This document shows, piece after piece, positions 45,490 to 55,719 of a stretch of DNA of 64,000 bases. Position 1 is the first letter of the stretch; each line of letters starts with the position of its first letter. Source of the DNA: Neoceratodus forsteri. Lineage: Eukaryota; Chordata; Ceratodontiformes; Ceratodontidae. A program made the translations under genes and the position numbers. The notes under the pieces are model-generated. The model did no database searches. It was not told where the DNA came from and saw only the letters and a program-made list of their open reading frames with translations. The DNA lies in contig CM057451.1 of the NCBI GenBank assembly GCA_016271365.2, positions 491,897,501 through 491,961,500 of the forward strand, in the 5' to 3' direction.

Positions 45490-45598
45490 ACTGTTGGTTA
45501 ATTAGGATCTGCAGCTTATCCAGTCGGTAGAGAAATGGGCAGACGGGGTGGGCTAAGTGGTTCTTATCTGCCGTCAAAGTCTATGTTTCTATGTTAAA

Positions 45599-47600
45599 GC
45601 TAGGAGTAGTGGAGGCAACTAGAACCTGCAGCAAGGCCCAGAGCATGAAGGCTAGGGCAAACAAACCTAGCTGGTTGAGTAAGAAGGTCATGGAAAAGGT
45701 AAGGGGGAAAAGAGCTGCCTTTAGGAGGTACAAAAAAAGAGAATAGAGAGGACAGGGAGGAGTGCCTGAAGAAATTGAAAGAGGATGACAAGGGCAATAA
45801 GGGTAGCCAAGGTGTCAAAAGAACTGAGGCTGGCGCAGGGCATTAAGAAGGGGGAGAAGGATGTCTTCAGGTACATTAGGGAGAAAAGGAGCTGTAAGGA
45901 CCATGTAGCAAGGATTAGGAAGGGTGGATGGGGTGGAAGTAGGGGGTGATGAGGCAGAAGCGCTAAATGAGTACTTCCACTCAGTATTTACTAAGGAGAA
46001 GAGGGGGTAATACCCAAGGGGGTAGGGAAGGGCAAGAATGGAGGGGGAAGGGGTGACGGATGGGGAAATCATGGAGGCAGGGTTCCGGAGGGTTTGAGGG
46101 CACTAAGGGTGGACAAAACACCAGACCAGATGGCATCCACCCCAGGGTACTGAAGGAGCTGGCAGAAGTCCTGGTGGGACCTTTGGCAGACATAGTCTTT
46201 GCTTCACTACACTCAGGGTGTGTACCCCAGGATTAGAGGATGGCTCATGTGGTGCCCCTCCACAAAAGTGGCCCAAAGCATGAATCAGGTAACTACAGAT
46301 TGGTGAGCCTCACATCCATCATGGGAAAGCTGATGGAGACTATCCTGAAAGAGAGGCTAGTTTCCCTCCTGGAGGCCAAAGGGCTACAGGACAGCAGACA
46401 ACATAGCTTTGTAAATGCAGATCCTGCCAAACCAACCAGGTGGAGTTCTATGACTGGGTAACTAGGCAATGGGATGGGGGCATGCAGTAGATGTCCTGTG
46501 CCTGGACTTCAGTCTGGCATTTGATTCTGTGTCGCATGGAAGGCTGGGAAGTAAGTTAGAAGGCACAGGGGTGGGTGAAAAGCTGGTGAAATGGGTAGGA
46601 AACTGGTTTCAGGGAAGGCAACAGAGGGTGGTGGTGGGTGGGGATCTTGCATCCCCAAGAGTAGTGATGAGCGGTGTTCCGCAGGGCTCTGTATTGGGAG
46701 CACTGTTGTTTGGGATATTCATTGCAGACATATAATTGAGCATCAAGAGCAAGACCAGTCTGTTTGCTGATGACATCAAGATGGGTGCAGTGGTGGATGA
46801 CCTAGGGGGATGGCAGGGGTTGCAGGATGATCTGGCAAAGCTGGAAACCTGGTCGGACACATGGCAACTGGAGTTCAATGCCAAAAAGTGCCAGGGGCTG
46901 CATTTTGGGGCGATAAACCCAAGGAGAAGTTACCAGCTGGGGGGAGTGCAGCTAGCCGAGACAGAGGCTGCTCATTAATGGGTCAATGAACAACTCAGCA
47001 CAATGTAGGAAGGCAGCTGCAAAGGCCAACAAAATGCTGGGTTGCATTGCAAGGGGTATATCCTCAAGGAGAGGGAAGGTGATCCTGCCACTGTACAGAT
47101 CATTAGTTAGACCACATCTGGGGTATTGCATGCAGTACTGGTGCCCGTATCTGAAGAGGGACATTAAGTTACTGGAGGGGGTGCAGTGCAATAACAAAGA
47201 TGTTCCAGTGGCTGGGGGCTTACCATATGAGAGAAGGCTAAGGCAGTTGAACATGTACTCGCTGGAGGAGTGGAGGAACAGGGGGATATGAGTGAAACCT
47301 TCAAGTACATGAAAGGAATAAACAAGACAGGTACAGAGGGGCTGTTCAAAGTAAGGGAAGGGAGAGACACCCAGGGCCATGATATGAGATTGGAGGGAGG
47401 AAGGTTCAGGAGGGAGATGAGGAGACACTTTTTTATGGAGAGGGTGGTAGCTGGGTGGAATGCGTTTCCAGCGGAAGTGGTATCCAGTAGAATAGTAGGC
47501 TCCTTCAAAAGAGGCTGGGACAGGGCAAGGGGGAGGGTCAAGGGAGTGAGGGGCAGCTGCAGAATAAGAGGTGCTAGTTGCACATTTAAGCAGACTTGAC
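45599..47600 (+). pseudogene. CR1-D reverse transcriptase region
   Basis: The linker reads SWLSKKVMEKVRGKRAAFRR near 45680. RT follows with PDGIHPRVLKELAEVLVG (46130), MAHVVPLHKSGPKHESGNYR (46240), LCLDFSLAFDSVSHGRLGSK (motif A, 46500), GVPQGSVLGALLFGIFIADI (motif B) and FADDIKMGA (catalytic box FADD, 46760). The tail includes MLGCIARGISSRRGKVILPL and RVVAGWNAFPAEVV (47450). There are several frameshifts but motifs are well kept. Confidence 0.85.
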
Positions 47601-47642
47601 AGACCACTAGGCATTTATCTACTGGCAAATATCGTATGTTTG

Positions 47643-48420
47643 TAAAGGTGCAATATCGTGCATGCTGTACACCACTAAATCTTTCGTCTTGTGAAATACC
47701 ATCTGTACTGTGTAGCCAAACCATCATTAAATTGTCATGTTTGACTCTTAATTGTAGCCAAATTGGCTTGGTTCCAGATTGATATTCCATTGCCAAATAA
47801 ACCTGTAACAGCACCTGTTGTGCCTACTAAATTAGCAAAAGCAGCCCGTTTGGGATGCCGGAAGTTGGAACACACCTAAATGTTCCGTGGTGTGGGGCCC
47901 GGCTACAGGGTTTTGTGTACATGCTTGATATGCTGCCATTAGATCTAACAACACTACAGCAAAAAAACTGGATTAATTTGTAGAGGAACAGTAGCCAAAT
48001 TCAGCCATGTTCTGATAGGTATGATTTAATACAACTGGCACAGCGACCCAAATCTTTTCATCAAATTCTATCGCTGTGATGGTCTTCACTGTGGCAGTGT
48101 TGATCTGCAGTCGATACACTGGAATCGTCAGTCACTGTAGTAATGACAGTTTGGACCTGGGCCTGACACCATCAGTCTGATCCGTCTTGGCTTTGATCAC
48201 CAATAGGGCTCATCTCGTGGACCTTTTGGCTTACTTCTGTATAGGGAGATTTCTGCTTTTGAGGCCTTTTTGTCTCCTCACATATTTCATCTGCTCAAGG
48301 TGCATATGGAATTGTAGCCATGGTCTGTGTCAGTAGGTTTGTTGCTGTTGATTGAACCTTTGCCATAAATTCCTGGAACCGATTGTTCTGTTCAGCTAGT
48401 TCCTTATAAGAAGGACTGGG
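47643..48420 (-). pseudogene. Provirus sequence after gag, unassigned
   Basis: Downstream of gag the minus strand is riddled with stops. It may hold the end of gag and the beginning of pol, but I cannot see a protease DTG/DSG motif or any RT motif. It ends at the 3' end of CR1-D near 47643. Confidence 0.5.
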
Positions 48421-48423
48421 CCT

Positions 48424-50191
48424 TTGGCCTTTATATCCCTTCCGGTTCTATTGGTTCAACTTGTTCCGATACTTATTGTTCTTATTATGCCCACTTCCCT
48501 TCTGGTTGGAGGCCTTGTCTTGTTGGGCCTCCTTGGATTTTCCTTCCACCACATACTGGGTGGATGGTTCTGTGGTGGGCTGCACCATGGCCACTTTGAC
48601 CTTTTAAGTTGGATCCTGGATGTAAATTTGGAAGTCCCATCATTCCACCCACTCCAAAATGTTGTGGAAGCAGTCTCTCACTGGGAATACTGCTGCTTCC
48701 ACCTTCTCACAGAGGGTTGGTTGTATATTTTTCAAAAACAAGGTTTTATACTTAATTGAGTCTCTGTCTGAGTCCTCCACAGCCATGGTCTTGCTGGTTT
48801 CATAGGCCAGCCACAGGTGGTTGTCGTAATGGGCCAGTGTCTCTTTGGCATACTGCTTGATCGGATGGACCAGCATTACACAGATGAGGTTGGGGTCGTT
48901 CACTACCAGAACAGCGGCAGTGACAGTTTCAAATTTGGTGTTGCTGTTCGACCAGACAGTTTCAGGCAATTTGGTCCAAAGCATCGGGTTGACAGTTTGT
49001 CTCAGGACCTGAACTTTTTGCTCAGGTGGAAGGCTAATCATTTCACAGTGGCTTCTCACCTTTTCCAGGTGACAGCCCAAATTATTACCAGGGCCCATGC
49101 GGCCCACTTTGTCCACTATTGTTTGAATGGCCTGTGTGGACTGTAGCGCATTTGGGAACTGACCCTCATGCCCCACTGTCGTGGTTTTGATGACATCTTT
49201 CATCATGACTATGCCCTGAATGAGGGTTTGTTTCTCCACCTCCTTTTTAAGCATATCGATCATGGTCTGTTGGATTGCCACAGACTGTGCCTCGGAGACC
49301 CAAGCTTTCATGATCGCTAAATTGATCATCGTTTCTACCTCTTTCTTGTCCTGCTTATTTAAAGCAGCAACTGGTGGATGTCAAGGCCTCCATCCACCAG
49401 AGTCCCAAAAACCACCACCTTGGATTTCTCCATCATCGCTGTCTTCATCTTCTGATGACATCAGGTCAGTGGAAGGAGGACATGTCATAGCTAGCATATG
49501 ACCCTTCGGGATCTCTAACTGTTGGCATAACTTCTCCATCTTGGCTTGACGTTGCAAGTGATTTGCCCTGCCTTTATACTGTCCCTTACTCACATGCTCA
49601 TGCAAAACTCTGTCCGTGGTACTCACTTCGCGATTTTTCCCTAATCTCCTTGTCCAGAGCTTCCTGGCACTTTCTCAACTCATCATAAAACTCCTCATTC
49701 TCACTCCACAATGTATCATTCATACCAGTCAGCAAATCATTCATTTGTAACGCATGCTTTTTATCCTGCAAAATACTTTCACAGTCCTCTCTTAACTTCT
49801 CCCTATCCTGTATAGTACAACGCAATTCACTGTGAGCCTCATTATGGAGCAACTGGATTTATTGTTCCAGGATGCTCCGCAGCTCACCCATCTCATGGGT
49901 GTTATATCCCAGCTCCTTTTTCAGAGCTAAGACCTCCGTTTCCACTGCTTGTAAGGCAGTGTAAAGGGCAGCTACCATTAGACCCCTCTGGTCATGCTTT
50001 TTAGCCATAGGTCGGGTTTCCGAATATAGGGTGCACACATACTGTATCGGATGCCTGTACAATTTTGCATCCAGTGCGAAATCACCCCAACCCCCATGAG
50101 AGGCTAGGAAATTTGCGACATCTAGTTTCAGCTCTGTGCTGATGGCCATTTTGGGGAGAGGTCCACTTTTTCCTGCACTAACAGAAAACAC
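48424..50191 (-). pseudogene. Gag-like region of the provirus
   Basis: A first frame (50191-49859) begins 268 bp after the primer-binding site. The next (49852-49598) is a charged coiled coil (ELRKCQEALDKEIREKSRSE). A third (49626-49381) ends in an acidic stretch. The largest (49329-48640, 229 codons) is helical and capsid-like. Beyond 48600 a strongly basic Lys/Asn/Arg-rich stretch resembles a nucleocapsid without a clear CCHC knuckle. Frame changes separate the pieces. Position after LTR and primer site, the basic end and the coiled coil support Gag. The family is not clear. Confidence 0.66.
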
Positions 50192-50458
50192 AAAGCGTAT
50201 CGATCCACTTTAGGTCCTACAATTAGGCAGTCAAGCTGCCCGGTATACAGAGTCCCTCAGACCCCTTTCCAGTGTAGAACAATGAGGTGTAGGTTCACCC
50301 ACCTCCATGATACTGGTCCCATCCAGGCATAGAAGTACCTGAAAGTTATTCTGTACAGTGTTTTCATGGGGGGGGGTGCAGGTTTTCTTGCCTACGTTAT
50401 CCCGTGCCCATTCTGCTCAACACCATTGGTTGTGCTGGTTCGGTTCTGTCTAATTAGG

Positions 50459-50475
50459 CCCTGCCACGGTCACCA
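50459..50475 (-). other. Provirus primer-binding site
   Basis: Three bases inside the 5' LTR end the minus strand reads TGGTGACCGTGGCAGGG. It starts TGG, as needed to pair with a tRNA CCA end. I cannot name the tRNA with certainty. Confidence 0.65.
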
Positions 50476-50478
50476 CTT

Positions 50479-50975
50479 TGTTAGCTGATTCTGGCAGAAT
50501 ACTCTGACCTGATGGCAAAACACTACACAGACACAATTGTTGCAGAATATATGGTTTATTCTCTGGTAAACATAAAAACAGCTTACCTAAACAGCTGGAA
50601 GTTGAGTACCTCTCTAAACGCCTGGGCAATCATGCAGAAAACTCAGTGAACAAAGAACTTGCATAATGTTATATACTTGTAATAAGAAAGTCCATTACCT
50701 GGGTAATTTCTCATCTGCTGAGCAGTAAACGGCTCTTATTGGTGGATAGGTGGGTGTCTGGCACCCAAAACTATAACTTTTCGCACGTTCACATAGATAA
50801 GTAATGTTACTGACTAGTATTACTTTTGGGTAACAATAGAGCTTTTCAGTAGGTTACGCTAAGCTTTGCATATTGGCTAATGTCAGTAGGTGGCATGCTA
50901 AGACCACAAATATAACACTTATACTTTGAACTGAAGGTAGTCTCCATGAGGGATACTAGGACAGGTAGGTCTACA
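50479..50975 (-). repeat. Provirus 5' LTR
   Basis: This 497 bp LTR pairs with the 3' LTR, starting TGTAGACCTACC and ending CAGCTAACA on minus. TATATAA (50675-50669) and AATAAA (50560-50555) are conserved. The two LTRs differ at many scattered positions, which indicates an old insertion. Confidence 0.92.
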
Positions 50976-51668
50976 CCGTCTTCTCCATGCCGGATGGCAC
51001 ACCACTTGAAGTAGTCCCAGCTTTAAGTATTTTGGTGTGTGGTGAGATAGCAGGCTTGACTTATCTGCCCACACTGATGCCATCCATGCAAAACTCCACC
51101 ACAAACTCGGTGCCCAGTACTGCAATAAGGAATGCCTCTCTCCCAAGGTCTGCCAGGAGCTGGTCAACTAAGTGGTTCTCCTGGTTTTCAGCTATGCGGA
51201 TGTGGTTTATGGCACCACCCCTTCCACCTCCCTTGCCAGACTGGTCACCCTCTGCAATGCCGTCTGCCTCTTTGCTGCCAGTTCACCCTCTCGTACTCAC
51301 CACTGTTCACTTTACTCCTCTCTATCCATCATCCCTCTGACCTCATATTGCCAATCCCACTGTGCTTCCCTCATCTCTTTATACTGGGTTAGGTCCCTCC
51401 CCTCATACCTAACACATCTCCTCTTACCCCATCCCTTCCTCCTCCTACTCCCTGTGCTCAAGTGATCCACGCACATTCTTTCTTCCCCACCCACACACCT
51501 CAGCCAGGAAATCTGCTTTCTCATACCTCCTCCCCTTCCTCTGGAACCAGCTACACTCCTCTATCCACCTGTCTCCCTCACTGCACTCCATTAGATGTCA
51601 GCTAAAACTCTTCCCACCCACTCCCACCAGCCCTCTTCCTGAACCCTTCCTTACCCTTGCCTGGCTTT
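50976..51668 (+). pseudogene. LINE H C-terminal region, right part
   Basis: Directly after the LTR, one frame has MPDGTPLEVVP and the next has FKYFGVW, a stop, DSRLDLSAHTDAIHAKLHHK, VVLLVFSYADVVYGTTPS and RTHHCSLY, all standard L2 post-RT motifs. The two frames must be joined by one frameshift. The sequence ends at the SINE insertion, and the remaining C-terminal piece continues from 52295. Confidence 0.82.
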
Positions 51669-52490
51669 TTTTTTCTCAATTCTATTTATTGTTTTGAGGC
51701 CCGGGCATCCTTCCGGGATACTTCTCTCGGTGAGGCCTCTACTTCCTTGCCTGAACCCCCGCTTACCAGTATCCTCCCTCCAGTCACCCAGTAGGTCCAG
51801 TCCCCTGGCTAATCTGGTACCCCTGGGGGAGGGACTTCCCTCCTATGGCAACCTTACAGACTCAAAGATCCCTATCCGGGTGTCTGGACAAGGAGGGAGT
51901 CTCCTGGTGCGTTGGACTGGTGGTGGGATGTGGGCCTGCCCCTGGAAGTGCCCATCATCTCTGTGGTGCCTGCAGAGGGTTTTCCATCTTAGCATGAAGT
52001 CCCACAGGAGTGCGGTGTGCAATGACACCAGCGCAAGGTGGTCCTGCAGGCATAGCCGCACTCCACCCCTTGCTTTGGCTGGCATGCCTGTAGTGGGACC
52101 ACTAGGATAACGAACTTCCCTGGATCCCACCCCAGGGAGAGGAGAGCAGTCCGCTGGATACTTTATCCTCTCCCTCCTGTGCTGACCCCCAGTGACCTGA
52201 GTTTATCCGAACCTGGGTCACCGGTGTGGAGCAAGGTGTGGCGTCCAGAACCTCAACCCTCACTGCCACTGGGCCGACTCCTTGCCTGGCTTTTGACCAC
52301 CCCTTACCTCTCCCTCCCCCCAACCTCATATTTACAGCAAGGTCCCCTGCCCTCCATTGGATACCAGCTAAAACTCTTCCCACCCACTACCACCAACCCT
52401 CTTCCTAAATCCTTCCTTACCCTTGCCTGGCTTTTGACCACCGCTTACCTCTCCCTCCCTCCAACCTCATAGTTACAGCAAGCTCATTGA
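51590..52490 (+). repeat. Tandem duplication in the LINE H 3' region
   Basis: The segment from CTCCATTAGATGTCAGCTAAAACTC through the CCAACCTCAT...TTACAGCAAG motif occurs twice. Copy 1 is 51590-51669 plus 52295-52352, split by SINE-1; copy 2 is 52353-52490. Duplication therefore probably preceded the SINE or the SINE hit just one copy. Confidence 0.75.
51670..52279 (-). mobile_element. SINE-1: tRNA-like-headed retroposon, about 610 bp
   Basis: It is flanked by a 15 bp direct repeat CCTTGCCTGGCTTTT (51655-51669 and 52280-52294). The poly(T) lies on the left, so its poly(A) is on minus. Near the right end the minus strand reads ACCGGTGACCCAGGTTCGGATAA, a degenerate B box. The body is related to SINE-2. 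Confidence 0.75.
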
Positions 52491-52815
52491 AGTTTATCAA
52501 TCTGTTTTGACTCCTACATTTAGAACCAGCTCAACCTCTCTTCACTCTAGCACTACACACTATGAATTTGCCCAGTTTGTACAGATGATTTGTATGCTAA
52601 TTAATTTGCCCTTCACATACAATGTTTTGCCATTTTCTCTGTATTGCACTCAATTTACACTCTTTATGTCACCCTCATTGTAATCACATCACGCCACTGG
52701 CTGTATTTTGTTTGTAACTGTGCTTCTCCCCTTCCCCTTTCACTCAGGTCACACCTGGAATTGAGCCTTGGCTCACTGTGCCTCTCCCAGTTACCAGTTT
52801 TAAATAAATGAAATA

Positions 52816-54656
52816 CCAACTGGAATGATTTCAGCAACAGAATGAGGAAAGTAAATATCAAGCATTACAGAATGAATTTAGGACCACGACTGCTCAGGCC
52901 AAGGCTGAGTCTGGAAGAAGAAATATTGTGCAAGGGATTATGGGAATAATGGTAAAAAAATATGTTTTCAATACATAAAGAGCAAAGAGAGCAAAATAAG
53001 TGCAAGGTATAGAGTGGCTCCAGATTACTGGGGGGGTGTCATTGGGTATGGCTTATGGGTAGGAGGATAGCAGAGGAATTGAATAACTACTTTGAATCCA
53101 GTTTCAATCAGGAAGTCAGGGGGCATGGCTAGATGGGGTGGAAGTTATGGGAGAGGTGCAGGTCGAACACGAGGTAGTGCTGATTATGCCAGAATTAGTA
53201 GATACAGTATCTGGAGGATGTAAATCTGGGAAATTCCAGAATCCGGATGGTATCCACTGCAGTGTAATCACATTAGAAGGGATTCTGAGTTGGCAGAACC
53301 CATTGTTGATATCTTTCAGGATTCTTTTCTTTACTGACATGGATAGTGCCAGAGGACTGAAAATCAACCAGTGGCATTCCCCTTATTCAAGACGTGAGAG
53401 AGGTCATCAGACCCAGAATGCTAAAAGCCTGTAAGCCTTATCTATATGTTTGGTAAAGTGTTTGATTAATTATAAAAGATGTGGTTCAGTATGCAGAAGA
53501 AAATTCATTGAGCTTGGCAAACATGATGGTTTCACAAAAGACAGCTCCTGCCAACCAACCAGATTGTCTTCTTCAAGGCAGTAACTAGGGAGATGGATAG
53601 AGGCCACAGGTTGATACTGTATAGTCTATATGGACTCTAGCGAGGCCTTTGACACTGTACTACATGGAAAACTCAAGGAGAATGTAACACAATATATAAT
53701 TCACAAAGCGCACAGGAGATGAATAGCAAAATGGTTTCAGATAGGAAGCAGAGTGATAGTGGATGGCAACCAGTTAGAGTGGTAGGATGTGCTGAGTAGA
53801 GTAGAGTAGAGTACCCCAGGGGTCTGTGCAGGATCCTTTGTATTTTAATATATTTATTAATGACCTGGAGGAGGGGGTCAGCAGCAGGCTGCTGAATTTT
53901 GCTAATAGCACTAAATTGGCAATAAGAGCAGAAACAGCAGAAAAGGGAATGCAGTACAGGTTGACTCAATCATATTAGAGGCCTAGGTGGAGAAATGGAG
54001 GCTTAGATTTAACGTGGGGAGGTGCAATGTATTATACCTAGGGGTGCGGAATCTGAGTGGCACTAACACCCTGTGTGATGCAACAGCAGAGAGTACAACC
54101 AATCAAAAGGGTCTAGGGGTAATTGTGGATAGTAAGCTGAGGCCAGTCATGTGATATGCTCTTGCGTTCAAGAAAGCAAATTCAATGCTGAGCTGCATTA
54201 GGAGGGGACTAAGGAGCAGGATAAGGGAGGTGATCCTCCCCTGTACAAGCCCTTGGTTCGACCACACCTGCAGTACTGTGTGTCCAGTGCTGGTCACTGC
54301 AGCTCAGAAAGGAAATGGAAATGATCGAGAGGGGCCAGCACAAGGATATCAAGCTGATTAGTGGCTTAGGATGCAAATGGTATGAGGAGAGAATGAACAT
54401 ACTTATATTATTCAGCCTGGAGAAGAAAATACTGAGAGGTGACATGATCACAGATTTTTGAATACTTAAAGGGGATAGACAGGGTACTGTATATACATAA
54501 TTCTGAGTGGTGACTGCAAACAGAACTAAAGGGGCATGAATTCAAATTGTGCTGGAGCAGAATAAGAATAAACATTAGAAAGCATCACCCATTTAGTTTT
54601 TGTTTATTTCATTCTTAATGACCAGGAAAGGAGGGTTAGGAAATACAGTGCTTCTT
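52816..54656 (+). mobile_element. CR1-I: decayed CR1 LINE
   Basis: The plus strand reads a CR1 linker and RT through many stops. Examples are NPDGIHCSVITLEGILSW (53240), DGFTKDSSCQPT (53520), SSEAFDTVLHGKLKENV (motif A, 53640) and EKKILRGDMI (54425). No intact catalytic box was found; NFANST near 53900 occupies its place. This is one of the more decayed LINEs in the window, so likely older. Confidence 0.65.
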
Positions 54657-54673
54657 GTGTTCAGTCTTATTCT

Positions 54674-55272
54674 TTTTTTTTTTTTTTGCCATCCTCCTCG
54701 CTGCACTGGATTCCTCTCTTCTGGGATCCCTAGGTCGTATGATCCCGTAGTCCCGCCCCAGGTACCTCCCTCCGGATACTGGCCTACCTGTCCCCATCCT
54801 GCCTCGGTTTACCCCCCGGGTGGGGCCGAGAGGGGACCCACAATCCCTCCCATGGTCCTAAGTCTGTGTCGGAGGCATGCCAGCTCCTTCTATGCAGCCT
54901 GGTTATGGGTGCTCGGGGCAGGCGGGTCCGTCTCTGGAATCCCGGTGCAGGTTTTTCTGTTTTCTCCTAACCCACAGGGATCGCCCACGCTTGGGGGGAG
55001 CCAGGCTGAGCATCACAACGTGCTTGACGCCCAGCTCCCGGAAGACGTCCTCCCACCCATCTGAGTGCAGTCTCGCTGCACCTCCACCTGTGGTCACCCA
55101 GGTGGCGGTATCGCAGTGGGACTTGCATCCCACCCCACCCGGAGGAAGAGAGCAGCCACTAGGTGCTCAATCCTCCTCCCCCCAGCTGACCCTCCAGCTG
55201 CCCGAGTCCATTCCCGAACCCGGGTCACTGGCGTCGCTAGCGGTAGCCCTACCGCTGCGCTTGCGGACCGGC
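54674..55272 (-). mobile_element. SINE-2: tRNA-like-headed retroposon, about 600 bp
   Basis: An exact 18 bp direct repeat TGTGTTCAGTCTTATTCT flanks it (54656-54673 and 55273-55290). The poly(T) at 54674-54687 shows minus orientation. At its 5' end (right) the minus strand reads GCGCAGCGGTAGGG (A-box-like) and GGGTTCGGGAATGG (B-box-like), separated by about 30 bases, as in a tRNA. Long open frames across it are compositional and lack motifs. Confidence 0.82.
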
Positions 55273-55294
55273 TGTGTTCAGTCTTATTCTGATG

Positions 55295-55706
55295 GGAGGA
55301 GGATACAGACACAAACCAGCTGACATTGAACCAGGTTAATCTGTTGGTGGATTAGCGAATGAGGGAAATTTGGCCAGGACACTGAGAAGATTCCCCATAT
55401 TTTTTCAAGAAGTGCCATGGGATCTTTGATGTCCACCTTAACAACTACCAGAACAGACAGGCGGGGCCTCAGTGTAACATCTCATCCAAACAATGGCTCA
55501 GTCAACAGCACAGTATCCCCCAAACACTGTGTTGGAGCATCAGTTTGGTCACTTTTAATCAAGGGGGGTGTGTCCCCTGCAAAGTTATCAACACCTCTTC
55601 CTGCAGCACCTAGTGTTCATTGAAGGTCATCCATCCTAACACTGACAGAGTCCGACCCTGCTCAGCTTTTGATATCTGATGGGATCAGGCTCCAAGGTGG
55701 TAACAT
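55295..55706 (-). mobile_element. 5S rRNA-derived SINE
   Basis: At the right end the minus strand (about 55706-55615) reads TACCACCTTGGAGCC, GATCCCATCAGATATC, AAGCTGAGCAGGGTCGGAC and GTGTTAGGATGGATGACC, closely matching vertebrate 5S rRNA including the internal promoter region. The body (55610-55295) contains the inverse of GAAGTGCCATGGGATCTTTG, a core known from fish SINEs. It is class 3 (5S-headed) by structure. Confidence 0.82.
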
Positions 55707-55719
55707 TGAAGACTTTGCA

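Larger units (their letters stand above)
38868..45598 (+). mobile_element. CR1-C: near full-length CR1, split by CR1-E
   Basis: It has a 5' region, ORF1 with esterase motifs (39360-40240), an endonuclease (40421-41060), an RT (43375-45489) and a 3' end TCTATGTTTCTATGTT at 45580-45595. It is flanked by the GCTAG duplication in CR1-D. Without CR1-E it is about 4.4 kb, so it is nearly full length. Confidence 0.88.
38212..47643 (+). mobile_element. CR1-D middle and 3' part, split by CR1-C
   Basis: CR1-D endonuclease (38212-38867) is interrupted by CR1-C and resumes at 45599. The 5 bp duplication GCTAG (38863-38867 and 45599-45603) flanks CR1-C, and removing it gives a continuous reading MLLGVVEATRT. 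The RT follows, and the 3' end lies near 47640 (CATTTATCTACTGGCAAAT, a CR1-like end without the clean TTTCTATG run). Confidence 0.82.
19651..50975 (-). mobile_element. Retrovirus-like provirus with nested insertions
   Basis: Two alignable LTRs in the same orientation bound the block (3' LTR 19651-20145, 5' LTR 50479-50975, read on minus). Inside the 5' LTR are a primer-binding site and gag-like frames (50191-48640). Inside the 3' LTR are a polypurine tract and an env-like frame with a membrane anchor (20643-20215). The flanks form a broken L2-like LINE, with CTGT at 19647-19650 and CCGT at 50976-50979 as a probable 4 bp duplication with one change. About 5.3 kb of proviral sequence remains; roughly 26 kb between about 21.59 and 47.64 kb is later insertions. 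I see no clear pol, so it appears deleted. The genus cannot be assigned. Confidence 0.83.
18986..52815 (+). mobile_element. LINE H (L2-like), split by a 31 kb provirus block
   Basis: The left part runs to 19650 and the right part from 50976 to about 52815. The RT reads up to the region after the catalytic box (TLGTSQKL at about 19620). On the other side of the LTR block, the next expected L2 motifs follow at once: GTPLEVVP, then FKYFGVW, then VFSYADVVYGTT. This shows that one LINE was interrupted. Its 3' end is ...AATAAATGAAATA near 52815. A SINE (51670-52279) and a tandem duplication sit in its 3' part. Confidence 0.85.

Noticed and set aside
54600..55323. Two plus frames of about 150 codons rich in Pro and Ser
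   Set aside because: They lie in SINE-2 antisense to its tRNA-like head and begin in flanking DNA. No domain was seen.
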